Shown piece after piece: positions 56,641 through 64,000 of a DNA stretch of 64,000 nucleotides. The stretch is from Arsenophonus fragariae (GTDB taxonomy: Bacteria; Pseudomonadota; Gammaproteobacteria; Enterobacterales; Enterobacteriaceae). Each line of letters starts with the position of its first letter. Position 1 is the stretch's first letter. The translations under genes and the position numbers were made by a program. The stretch lies in contig JBDPYZ010000004.1 in assembly GCA_047291315.1 (NCBI GenBank), forward strand, positions 1-64,000, in the 5' to 3' direction. A model generated the notes under the pieces. The model had not been told where the DNA came from and did not search any database. It saw only the letters and a list, made by a program, of their open reading frames with translations.

Positions 56641-57753
56641 TTAAATAGCCCGATAAGCAATTTCAGTGGGAGTTTTCTCCCCTGCCCAGTACATTTGAGC
56701 AGAAATAGTCGATGCTATTTCCCGATAAATATCAGCAAACTCACCATTGGGATCTCGCATTACTGTCGGTTGACCTTGATCTAAATCCTCACGCAACGAA
56801 ATATGTAACGGGATCTTACCCAATAGCTTACACTGATATTTTTCAGCCAATCTTTCTGCTCCACCAGAACCAAAAATAGGCTCTAAGTGGCCACAATTGC
56901 TACAAATATGTAGACTCATATTTTCAACAATACCCAATACCGGCACTTTTACTTTGTCAAACATAGCGATGCCTTTCATCGCATCAAGCAAAGCAATATC
57001 TTGTGGTGTAGTAACAACAATTGCCGAGGTAACTGGAATATTCTGCGATAATGTTAATTGGATATCACCGGTTCCCGGTGGCATATCAACGACTAAATAG
57101 TCTAAATCCGGCCATTCGGTATCTTTTAACATTTGCATCAAAGCCTTGCTAGCCATTGGACCACGCCATATCATCGCATTGTCATCATTAACCAAATAAC
57201 CAATTGAATTACTTGCAAGTCCATAAGCCATTATAGGTACCATACGATGCCCATCAGGTGATGTAGGCCGCTCGTTTTTAGTTGCCAACATAGTCGGAAT
57301 AGAAGGTCCATAAATATCCGCATCCAGAATACCTACCTTCGCGCCTTCTTGTACTAATGCCAAAGCTAAATTCACTGTCGTGGCTGATTTGCCAACTCCA
57401 CCTTTACCTGAACTGACAGCAATAATATTGCCGATCCCATTGATTCCAGGCAGATCATTCACTCTACGTAATCTATTAATGTTATGCCATAATTTCCACT
57501 CTACTGTTTGCACTCCAGCTATTTTTCGTAACTTTGGTGTCTGCTGCTCAATTAAAAGCTTAAAGGGTGTTTTCCAGGCAAAAGGCATAACTAATTCAAT
57601 ATGCAAAACATCATCTAATAATACACAATGATATAATGCCTTTAATGCACTCAGATTACTTCGCAATGTTGGATGGGAAAATGCGTCCAAAACCTCAGAG
57701 ACTTGCTGAGTTAAGTGTTCTGGTTTTATTTGTTCGAAGGATCCTGAATTCAT
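56641..57753 (-). CDS. mrp: Iron-sulfur cluster carrier ApbC/Mrp family
   Basis: 370 residues (369 in E. coli). P-loop ATPase of the MinD/ParA superfamily that carries and transfers Fe-S clusters. The N-terminal MIP18-like domain (about 20-95) precedes the deviant Walker A IIAVSSGKGGVGKSATTVNL, GILDADIYGPSIPTML, DYLVVDMPPGTGDIQLTLSQ and the cluster-binding CSNCGH motif near residue 285. Divergent from metG, as in E. coli. Confidence 0.96.
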   Translation of the reverse strand: MNSGSFEQIKPEHLTQQVSEVLDAFSHPTLRSNLSALKALYHCVLLDDVLHIELVMPFAWKTPFKLLIEQQTPKLRKIAGVQTVEWKLWHNINRLRRVNDLPGINGIGNIIAVSSGKGGVGKSATTVNLALALVQEGAKVGILDADIYGPSIPTMLATKNERPTSPDGHRMVPIMAYGLASNSIGYLVNDDNAMIWRGPMASKALMQMLKDTEWPDLDYLVVDMPPGTGDIQLTLSQNIPVTSAIVVTTPQDIALLDAMKGIAMFDKVKVPVLGIVENMSLHICSNCGHLEPIFGSGGAERLAEKYQCKLLGKIPLHISLREDLDQGQPTVMRDPNGEFADIYREIASTISAQMYWAGEKTPTEIAYRAI

Positions 57754-57973
57754 CGCAGCTCCTTTTATTTAGTATTAAATTATCAACAATTGATCACAAC
57801 ATCATACCAGAGAACTATTTAATTAAGATAAATAGATAATAAAAACGACACTTATAAATCAAAATTACGATAAAATAATAATAGATTTAGTCATGTCCAG
57901 GCCTAGCCGGAAAAAATGCAATCGGTTAACATCAGATTATTGTTCAATCTTTTATGGAAGTTAGATCCTTACT

Positions 57974-59644
57974 ATGTCTCAAGTCGCGAAAAAAATTTTG
58001 GTAACCTGTGCATTACCTTATGCTAACGGTTCAATTCACCTTGGCCATATGTTAGAACATATTCAGGCCGATATTTGGGTTCGTTATCAACGAATGCGCG
58101 GCAAACAGATTTACTTTATCTGTGCCGATGATGCCCACGGCACACCAATCATGCTAAAAGCTCAGCAATTAGGTATAACACCTGAGGAGATGATTAGTAA
58201 AGTAAATCAAGAACATCAATACGATCTTTCTGACTTTGCCATCAGTTATGATAATTACCATTCAACTCATAGTGTAGAAAATAAAACATTATCTGAACAA
58301 ATTTATTTGACGCTAAAAAAGAACGGTTTTATCCGAAGCAAAACAATCTCACAACTTTATGATCCTAAACAAGGTATGTTTCTACCCGATCGCTTTGTTA
58401 AAGGGAGTTGCCCAAAATGCCAAGCAGCTGATCAATACGGTGATAATTGTGAAGTCTGTGGCGCAACTTATAACCCAACGGAGCTCATCAATCCCCACTC
58501 CGTGATCTCAGGTGCAACACCTGAAATGCGTGAAACAGTGCATTTTTTCTTTGATTTACCAGTATTTAGTAATATGTTGCAAACTTGGACACGCTCAGGT
58601 GCTTTACAACCACAAGTGGCAAATAAACTGCAAGAATGGTTTGAAGCGGGTTTACAGCAATGGGATATTACTCGTGACGCCCCTTACTTTGGTTTTGAAA
58701 TCCCTAATGAGCTTGATAAATATTTTTACGTCTGGTTAGACGCACCGATTGGTTATATAGGAACATTCAAAAATTTATGTGAAAAACAACCTAATATTGA
58801 TTTCGATAGTTATTGGCACAAAGATTCTACTGCGGATCTTTACCATTTTATCGGCAAAGACATTATCTACTTCCATAGCCTATTTTGGCCAGCAATATTA
58901 GAAGGTAGTTGTTATCGTAAACCTACCAATATCTTTGTTCACGGTTATATAACCGTTAATGGCGCAAAAATGTCTAAATCACGAGGCACGTTTATTACCG
59001 CGCGCACCTATTTAGATTATCTGGATGCTGATTGTTTACGTTACTATTATGCCGCTAAGCTTTCTTCCCGCATTGATGATATTGATCTCAACTTAAAAGA
59101 CTTTGTTCAGCGGGTAAATAGCGATATTGTCAATAAAGTCGTCAACATTGCGGCCCGCAATGCCGGATTCATTAATAAACGCTTTCATGGTAAGTTATCA
59201 TCGCGTCTTGCGGCTCCCGATCTTTACCAACAATTTATTGCCGCAGCAAACAAAATTGGTCAAGAATTTTGTCACCGTGAGTATAATAAGGCAATTCGGG
59301 AAATTATGTTACTTGCCGATCTGGCCAATCGTTATATCGATGAGCAAACACCCTGGGTAGTCGCTAAGCAAGAAGGTCGCGAACAAGATTTACATGATAT
59401 ATGTTCTATGGGTATTAACTTATTTCGCGTTCTGATGACTTATTTAAAACCTATATTACCGGGACTTACTGGCCGAACAGAAACTTTTTTAAATATTTCA
59501 CTCAACTGGGATAATATCAGCGACCCTTTGTTAGATCATGAAATTACTCCATTTAAAACCTTATTCCAACGAATTGAAATGAACAATGTAACCGCTATGT
59601 TAGCGGCATCTAACGAAAATATAACGGCAAACTATGACTACTAA
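57974..59644 (+). CDS. metG: Methionyl-tRNA synthetase, catalytic and anticodon-binding core only
   Basis: 556 residues, against 677 in E. coli. The class I core has the HIGH-like SIHLGHMLEHIQADIWVRYQ, the zinc knuckle CPKCQAADQYGDNCEVCGA near 145-160, the KMSKS signature GAKMSKSRGTF near 330, and an anticodon-binding alpha-bundle (about 390-540) with NRYIDEQTPWVVAKQEGREQ. The frame stops right where the linker to the C-terminal tRNA-binding/dimerisation domain should begin. The E. coli enzyme cut at about residues 547-551 is known to be an active monomer, so this shortened form is probably functional. The MetG is expected to be essential. Divergent from mrp. Confidence 0.93.
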   Translation: MSQVAKKILVTCALPYANGSIHLGHMLEHIQADIWVRYQRMRGKQIYFICADDAHGTPIMLKAQQLGITPEEMISKVNQEHQYDLSDFAISYDNYHSTHSVENKTLSEQIYLTLKKNGFIRSKTISQLYDPKQGMFLPDRFVKGSCPKCQAADQYGDNCEVCGATYNPTELINPHSVISGATPEMRETVHFFFDLPVFSNMLQTWTRSGALQPQVANKLQEWFEAGLQQWDITRDAPYFGFEIPNELDKYFYVWLDAPIGYIGTFKNLCEKQPNIDFDSYWHKDSTADLYHFIGKDIIYFHSLFWPAILEGSCYRKPTNIFVHGYITVNGAKMSKSRGTFITARTYLDYLDADCLRYYYAAKLSSRIDDIDLNLKDFVQRVNSDIVNKVVNIAARNAGFINKRFHGKLSSRLAAPDLYQQFIAAANKIGQEFCHREYNKAIREIMLLADLANRYIDEQTPWVVAKQEGREQDLHDICSMGINLFRVLMTYLKPILPGLTGRTETFLNISLNWDNISDPLLDHEITPFKTLFQRIEMNNVTAMLAASNENITANYDY

Positions 59645-60005
59645 TCAACAAGACTTAGAAAAATCCTATCCAAGATGTAATTAGCTTTGATGACTTTAAC
59701 AAAGTAAACTTACGAGTTGCTCTAATTAAACAAGCAGATTTGGTAGAAGGCTCCAATAAGCTGCTAAAACTACAATTAGATTCTGAGTGATCGCAGCCGA
59801 TAAGTTTTTTCAGTTATTCATGCGGCCTTATCCTGATCCTAAAGTACTTGAAGGCCGCTTAACTATCATGGTCGCTAATTTAGCACCAAGAAAAATGCGC
59901 TTTGGTGTTTCCGAAGGAATGGTATTAGCAGCCGGTCCTGGTAACAAAGATACCTTTTTATTAAGTCCCGATGCTGATGCTAAACCCGCCATGCAAGTAA
60001 AATAA
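59645..60005 (+). pseudogene. metG: Detached C-terminal tRNA-binding domain of MetRS, decayed
   Basis: After the metG stop, PIQDVISFDDFNKVNLRVAL continues to LIKQADLVEGSNKLLKLQLD, then a stop. A segment of the OB fold is lost around 59790-59830. The tail DPKVLEGRLTIMVANLAPRK, then FGVSEGMVLAAGPGNKDTFL is in another frame. This is the EMAP/Trbp111-like domain usually fused to MetRS. No ribosome binding site precedes it, and at least two frameshifts and one stop mean it is not made as a separate protein. Confidence 0.88.
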
Positions 60006-60027
60006 ATTAGCAATAAAAACATTAAAT

Positions 60028-60060
60028 AAAAATGGCGACAATCTCATTTTCGCCATTTTT
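60028..60060 (+). terminator. Intrinsic terminator downstream of metG
   Basis: AAAAATGGCGA and TCGCCATTTTT pair across an 11-base loop and are followed by TAAGC. It probably ends metG transcripts after the decayed domain. Confidence 0.8.
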
Positions 60061-60141
60061 AAGCTCACTTATTACACCAGCCTAACACATTAAGTGGATT
60101 AATTATATTATCAGTATGTTTTTTTATAGGACTGGTATTAT

Positions 60142-60534
60142 TTTGTTTTACAAAATATTATTTATATTAGTTGGCAATATATACGCGCTTTTTTGCTCAT
60201 TTATCTCTGCCTAATAATAGGAAACTAATTTCAACTTTACTGCCTTTTTCTCTGCCAGATAGTATACTGCATGCTGGTCTTCTTTAGCTTATTAACAGTC
60301 CAGATCATACCTGTCCAATGGATACAACCGGGTTGTTATTTATTACTAAAAAATATGACATTGCTATTTATTCCTATTAGGCTAAGTATAATGAATTATT
60401 ATGAGCAGCTAAGCGAACAAATTATCCCTATTTTACTTTCGTGCATTATTAGTACATTGATTATTATGATTATTGTTGCTTATAGCTCATACTGCATTCA
60501 TCGTAAATATAGCATAAATATCTATAATAATTAG
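60142..60534 (+). pseudogene. yohJ: YohJ (LrgA/CidA family), broken
   Basis: ISWQYIRAFLLIYLCLIIGN, a stop, then in another frame ISTLLPFSLPDSILHAG, then LVFFSLLTVQIIPVQWIQPG with CYLLLKNMTLLFIPIRLSIM and YCIHRKY. The set matches YohJ of E. coli (holin-like LrgA family). Two frameshifts plus a stop. Followed by yohK. Confidence 0.85.
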
Positions 60535-60591
60535 AAATAGAATATAAAAGATAGTAATTAAGAAAATATTGGCCAAATAACGAATAAAATA

Positions 60592-61289
60592 ACGCCAAAT
60601 CATATCTGGTGATCACTACCTTTTACCATTATTGTTTTCTTATTAGCTAGAAAATTATTCCAAAAATATAAACTGACCATTTTAAATCCTTTGTTGATTT
60701 CAATCCGCATCATTATTCCTGTTTTATTGATAACGTATACATCTTATGACTATTATTTCTCTGGTAGCCGTATTCTTAACGCTTTGTTACAGCCAGCGGT
60801 TGTTGCCTTGGCTTTATCATTATATGAACAGTTACGTCAAATTCGTGCCCAATGGAAATCCATTATTAGCTTTTGTTTTATTGCTAGTCTTATTGCAATG
60901 GTACCCGGAGCCGCTATTGCGTTATGGACAGGTGAAACCGTCGAAATAGCCGCCTCAATATTACCAAAATCAATCACAACATCCATTGCTATGGCAATAT
61001 CAGAAGCCATCGGCGGCGTGCCTGCTATCAGTGCAACTTGTGTGATCTTAGTTAGCATTTTTGGTGCCTATGTTTGGGCTTTTACTGTTTAATTTATTGC
61101 AGATAAAAAAGCCTATCGCTCGGGGATTAGCGATGGGAGCGGCTTCACATGCAGTGGGTACTGCACGTAGCGCTGAAATAAACTAGATTGAAGGTGCATA
61201 TAGTTCGCTCGCATTGATGACTAGCAGCATTATCCATCTCATTAATTGCTCCTTTTATTTTTCCTTTATTAATTGAATTATTACATTAA
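60592..61289 (+). pseudogene. yohK: YohK (LrgB family), broken
   Basis: IW then a stop, SLPFTIIVFLLARKLFQKYK, then LLITYTSYDYYFSGSRILNA with LLQPAVVALALSLYEQLRQI, SILPKSITTSIAMAISEAIG with GVPAISATCVILVSIFGAYV, then a stop. The remaining 3' part is RGLAMG-like text in another frame, ending LIAPFIFPLLIELLH. It carries the diagnostic LrgB motifs but three or more lesions. cdd, which follows in E. coli, is absent. Confidence 0.88.
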
Positions 61290-61642
61290 ATAATCATTTA
61301 TAAAAAAATGACTCTGTAAATCAATAAACACTTTTTATATTTATATATGCTAGAAAATCTAACCTCGCTAGCAGGCGCTAACTTTAATTTTAGGGTTTAT
61401 AAACTGAATAAATATAAATCAAATCTAGCAGTAGCCACAGTGAACTTAAACGATACAAAATGAAGTAATTCAAGGTAATTTCCGTTTGTCTGATTATCGT
61501 ATTTACAAACTAACTACCTTCTGACTATTATAAGTCTTATCTAGCAACAAGCTGTTAAATTAATAAGAAAGCCGCATGATAATAAGTAAAATAGTCCTAA
61601 TTGAGCTCTCTTTCTCTATCATATAATCTATAGGGATAGGTG
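61290..61642. other. Spacer where cdd would lie, no remnant seen
   Basis: In E. coli cytidine deaminase (cdd) sits between yohK and sanA. Here I see no cytidine deaminase motif on either strand, only AT-rich DNA. The stretch ends in GGGATAGGT just before the sanA start. Confidence 0.5.
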
Positions 61643-62344
61643 ATGAGGAAATTCTTTATTTATAGTTTTCTTACCATTATAGTCATAGCAATCGTTGCTA
61701 CTCTGACTCTGGTATTCGATCGTTGGATTAGCTGGAAAACTGCTGACTATATCTATTATGATGTAAAAAAATTGCCTCCGCGTACCGTTGGTATGATTTT
61801 AGGCACGTCAAAATATTATTCTTCCGGCTTACCAAATGAGTACTATAAGTATCGAATTCAAGGCGCCATAAATGCTTACAATAGCGGTAAAATAAAATAC
61901 TTACTCGTTAGTGGTGATAATGCACATTACAATTACAATGAACCGATCACTATGCATAAAGATCTGATCTCAGCTGGTATACCGGCTGCAAAAATTGTAT
62001 TGGATTTTGCTGGCTTCCGAACATTAGATTCTGTTATCCGAACTCGCCAAGTGTTTGCCACCAACAACTTTACTATTATTACTCAACGTTTCCATTGTGA
62101 AAGAGCATTATTTATCGCCATGAAAAAAGGGATAGATGCACAGTGCTATGCTGTTTCTTCACCAAAAAAAATCACTAAAGTTCGTTTACGCGAAGTTTTT
62201 GCCCGCATTAATACCCTGATTGATCTTTATATATTAAAAAGTGAACCCCGTTTTTTAGGTCAACAAGAATCCATTCCTGCACCTATAAAAATACCTGATG
62301 GGATCAAAGGATATCCTGTCGTTTTACCTGAGGAACTAAAATAA
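61643..62344 (+). CDS. sanA: SanA family inner-membrane protein (DUF218)
   Basis: 233 residues from the ATG at 61643 (239 in E. coli); a GTG one codon upstream is possible. A single N-terminal membrane anchor (FLTIIVIAIVATLTLVF), then LDRW-like FDRWISWKTADYIYYDVKKL and the DUF218 motifs GMILGTSKYY, YKYRIQGAINAYNSGKIKYL, VSGDNAHYNYNEPITMHKDL, IVLDFAGFRTLDSVIRTRQV and ITQRFHCERALFIAMKKGI. SanA affects envelope integrity and vancomycin sensitivity in E. coli. Intact. Confidence 0.94.
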   Translation: MRKFFIYSFLTIIVIAIVATLTLVFDRWISWKTADYIYYDVKKLPPRTVGMILGTSKYYSSGLPNEYYKYRIQGAINAYNSGKIKYLLVSGDNAHYNYNEPITMHKDLISAGIPAAKIVLDFAGFRTLDSVIRTRQVFATNNFTIITQRFHCERALFIAMKKGIDAQCYAVSSPKKITKVRLREVFARINTLIDLYILKSEPRFLGQQESIPAPIKIPDGIKGYPVVLPEELK

Positions 62345-63006
62345 TATCAGGCAGGTCATTAGCGCATCTATACGTTAAATAATACCATAACCACTCTATC
62401 GGCCCTTGGGTAAAATATTTCAACCAACTTATGGCAAATAAAATATTAATAAGCCAAATCAGCGGCACAAAGCCGAGTAATTCTAAGCGACTAAATTGAG
62501 CCAAAAAACTAAGATGATAAAAAATAAAGGACGAGGGATCGGTAAAATAACTAAAACTAAAAAAATAATTAAGCCGGATAAATAAATAACAATAGATTTA
62601 TAATATAGCTATCTAAGACTATTAAAATAAATAAATTTTATTGCTAATAGCACCGTCAAGGCATAAAGCAATAGAATATCACCATCCCATAATCCAATGC
62701 CATGTAACAGACCAATAATAGCCAACACAAACAGACGGATTTGACTCCAATACAAGCCTAGCTTAGACAAAAATTGTAAGTTTGAACCAAATAACAAGTT
62801 AAAAATTGCCAAAAATTTTCCCTGTACCAATTATTCAAAAATACCCAGCACCAGATATCTCCAGCCGTCGTGCTAGCAATATAAAGTGGATTCCCATAAG
62901 CTAATTGAGGTAGTGCGAAGCTAAAAATGTTTACCAGTAAAATAGCGTTTCCGCGCAGCAGATCAATTTGCTCAATCCGCTGCCACTTAGCTTTAGTAAC
63001 AAGCAT
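62345..63006 (-). pseudogene. yeiB: YeiB-like DUF418 membrane protein, broken and deleted
   Basis: Minus-strand start RIEQIDLLRGNAILLVNIFS with FALPQLAYGNPLY and NFWQFL, then GLYWSQIRLFVLAIIGLLHG with IGLWDGDILLLYALTVLLA. About 200 internal residues are missing, and the tail FSRLELLGFVPLIWLINILF with KYFTQGPIEWLW ends it. The DUF418 family has unknown function. It lies between sanA and folE, as in E. coli. Confidence 0.88.
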
Positions 63007-63009
63007 TAA

Positions 63010-63678
63010 TTAGAAGTCACGCAAACGAGAAACGTTACGTAAAAACTCCTGACGGGTATTTTGACTAGATTTAAATAAACCACCTAGAGAGGTTGTCATT
63101 GTTCCACTGCTTACATCACGAACCCCTCTGGCTTTAACGCAATAATGAACAGCATCAATCGAAACAGCAACATGACTTGTGCCTAATAAAGCTTGTAGCG
63201 CGATTAAAATTTGCTGGGTTAAACGTTCTTGAACTTGTGGCCGTTGAGAAAAGAATTGAACAATACGATTAATTTTTGATAAACCAATCACTTTATCCTT
63301 TGGAATATAAGCTACTGTCGCCTTACCATCGATGGTGACAAAATGATGCTCACAAACACTGGTTAAAGTAATATCACGAACCGTCACCATTTCGTCGAAA
63401 TGCATTTTGTTTTCGATCAAAGTAATTTTAGGAAAGTTATTATAATCTAGCCCTGAGAAAATTTCGTCAACATACATTTTAGCAACGCGCTTAGGTGTTT
63501 CCGCTAAGCTATCATCTTTAAGATCGAGATTAAGTAAACGTATAATCTCACTCATGTGCTCTTCAATCTGTTGTTTACGCTTATTTGAGGAAAGAGACTG
63601 ACCACAAAGTGGGGTTTCAAGACCATGAGCTTCTAGTTTTGCACGAACAAGATGCGCTTCTTGACTTAGCGATAACAT
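63010..63678 (-). CDS. folE: GTP cyclohydrolase I
   Basis: 222 residues from the ATG at 63678 (MLSLSQEAHLV), equal to E. coli. A TTG five codons upstream is less likely, and TTGGAG lies just before the chosen start. It makes 7,8-dihydroneopterin triphosphate, the first step of folate synthesis. The zinc ligands and active site are in TLTSVCEHHFVTIDGKATVA and AVSIDAVHYCVKARGVRDVS, and the end LGGLFKSSQNTRQEFLRNV is conserved. It is separated from the yeiB remnant by 3 bp. Confidence 0.97.
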   Translation of the reverse strand: MLSLSQEAHLVRAKLEAHGLETPLCGQSLSSNKRKQQIEEHMSEIIRLLNLDLKDDSLAETPKRVAKMYVDEIFSGLDYNNFPKITLIENKMHFDEMVTVRDITLTSVCEHHFVTIDGKATVAYIPKDKVIGLSKINRIVQFFSQRPQVQERLTQQILIALQALLGTSHVAVSIDAVHYCVKARGVRDVSSGTMTTSLGGLFKSSQNTRQEFLRNVSRLRDF

Positions 63679-64000
63679 GCATTTCTCCAACAATAAAATT
63701 CAACATTTATCCAACCACATACTTAATAAATGGATACCATTATTTCATTACAATAACCTATCCTAACAAAATATTTTTTATATCGCGCGAATTTTTCATA
63801 TCAAAGTAACGATTTATTCTTTGTTTTCTCTATTCATTTATATAAAAATATCTATTTATATTACTATAAATAATCGATTTACCAACTATATCCTCATTTA
63901 AAATCCACTCAGCGTCTATTAAATCTTTTGTTATAAAAGATGAAAATCTTAGCTAGAAAAATTTATGTCTTCAATGTGACAAGACAAAAATAGTCGCCAT
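63679..64000. other. AT-rich region upstream of folE, no gene seen
   Basis: A/T runs with no recognisable coding remnant to the window edge. It presumably contains the folE promoter (minus strand). Confidence 0.5.

Noticed and set aside
59645..60005. Free-standing tRNA-binding protein (Trbp111/CsaA) as a separate gene
   Set aside because: No start with ribosome binding site, a stop in the middle and frameshifts; it is clearly the decaying end of metG.
1..64000. tRNA or rRNA genes
   Set aside because: I scanned for cloverleaf-like GGTTCGAATCC T-arms and rRNA landmarks and saw none. A tRNAscan-SE run would be decisive.
1..64000. Frameshifts as sequencing errors throughout
   Set aside because: Most dead genes have several independent lesions, including stops and missing segments, while essential neighbours are clean. 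Only yebY, with a single lesion, remains open to that doubt.

Overview
The window looks like a chromosome segment of an AT-rich, genome-eroding member of the Enterobacterales. I infer an insect symbiont of the Morganellaceae, Arsenophonus-like. Three observations support this: blocks of Enterobacteria gene order (proQ-prc; yoaH/pabB-nudL-sdaA; manXYZ-yobD-mntP; thrS-infC-rpmI-rplT-pheST-ihfA; yegH/asmA-dcd-udk; mrp/metG; yohJK-sanA-yeiB-folE), a strong AT bias, and about 28 recognisable pseudogenes beside about 40 intact genes. No transposase, prophage, CRISPR array, rRNA or tRNA was seen. Genes die here by point stops, small indels and deletions. The genus assignment is inference only.

Layout. 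0.5-3.3 kb: prc and proQ. 3.4-7.3 kb: decayed msrC, yebY, ftnA and yebF around intact holE and yoaH, plus an 8-bp tandem repeat. 7.4-15.9 kb: pabB, dead nudL and sdaA, intact manXYZ and yobD, a manganese riboswitch-like leader in front of a dead mntP, and a MarA/SoxS-type regulator. 16.1-17.4 kb: dead lplA and nlpC. 17.5-25.0 kb: complete, tightly overlapping arnBCADTEF operon for L-Ara4N modification of lipid A. 25.4-32.5 kb: ihfA, pheTS with a leader and attenuator, rplT, rpmI, infC (ATT start), thrS. 32.9-37.3 kb: lytic transglycosylase emtA and a sitABCD Mn/Fe importer behind a Fur-box-like site. 37.7-49.3 kb: an eroded zone (yniB, hxpB, tcyP, aroQ-gamma, psiF, DUF924, dmsABCD, two LPS glycosyltransferases, aldo/keto reductase, DASS transporter) in which only ydjM, preceded by a LexA box, is intact. 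49.9-64 kb: gnd, yegH, asmA, dcd, dead udk, mrp, metG reduced to its catalytic core, dead yohJK, sanA, dead yeiB, folE.

How it fits together. Information processing (PheRS, ThrRS, IF-3, L20, L35, IHF, MetRS core, theta subunit), folate and one-carbon precursors (pabB, folE), mannose-type PTS import, the pentose phosphate enzyme gnd, envelope maintenance (prc, emtA, asmA, sanA) and cationic-peptide resistance (arn) are kept. Anaerobic DMSO respiration, serine deamination, lipoate and pyrimidine salvage, cystine uptake, LPS outer-sugar transferases, iron storage and manganese export are lost. I found no clear undescribed multi-gene system. The most interesting signals are the MetRS that has shed its C-terminal domain, the riboswitch stranded before a dead mntP, the importer-only metal economy, and the intact arn operon beside dead LPS glycosyltransferases.
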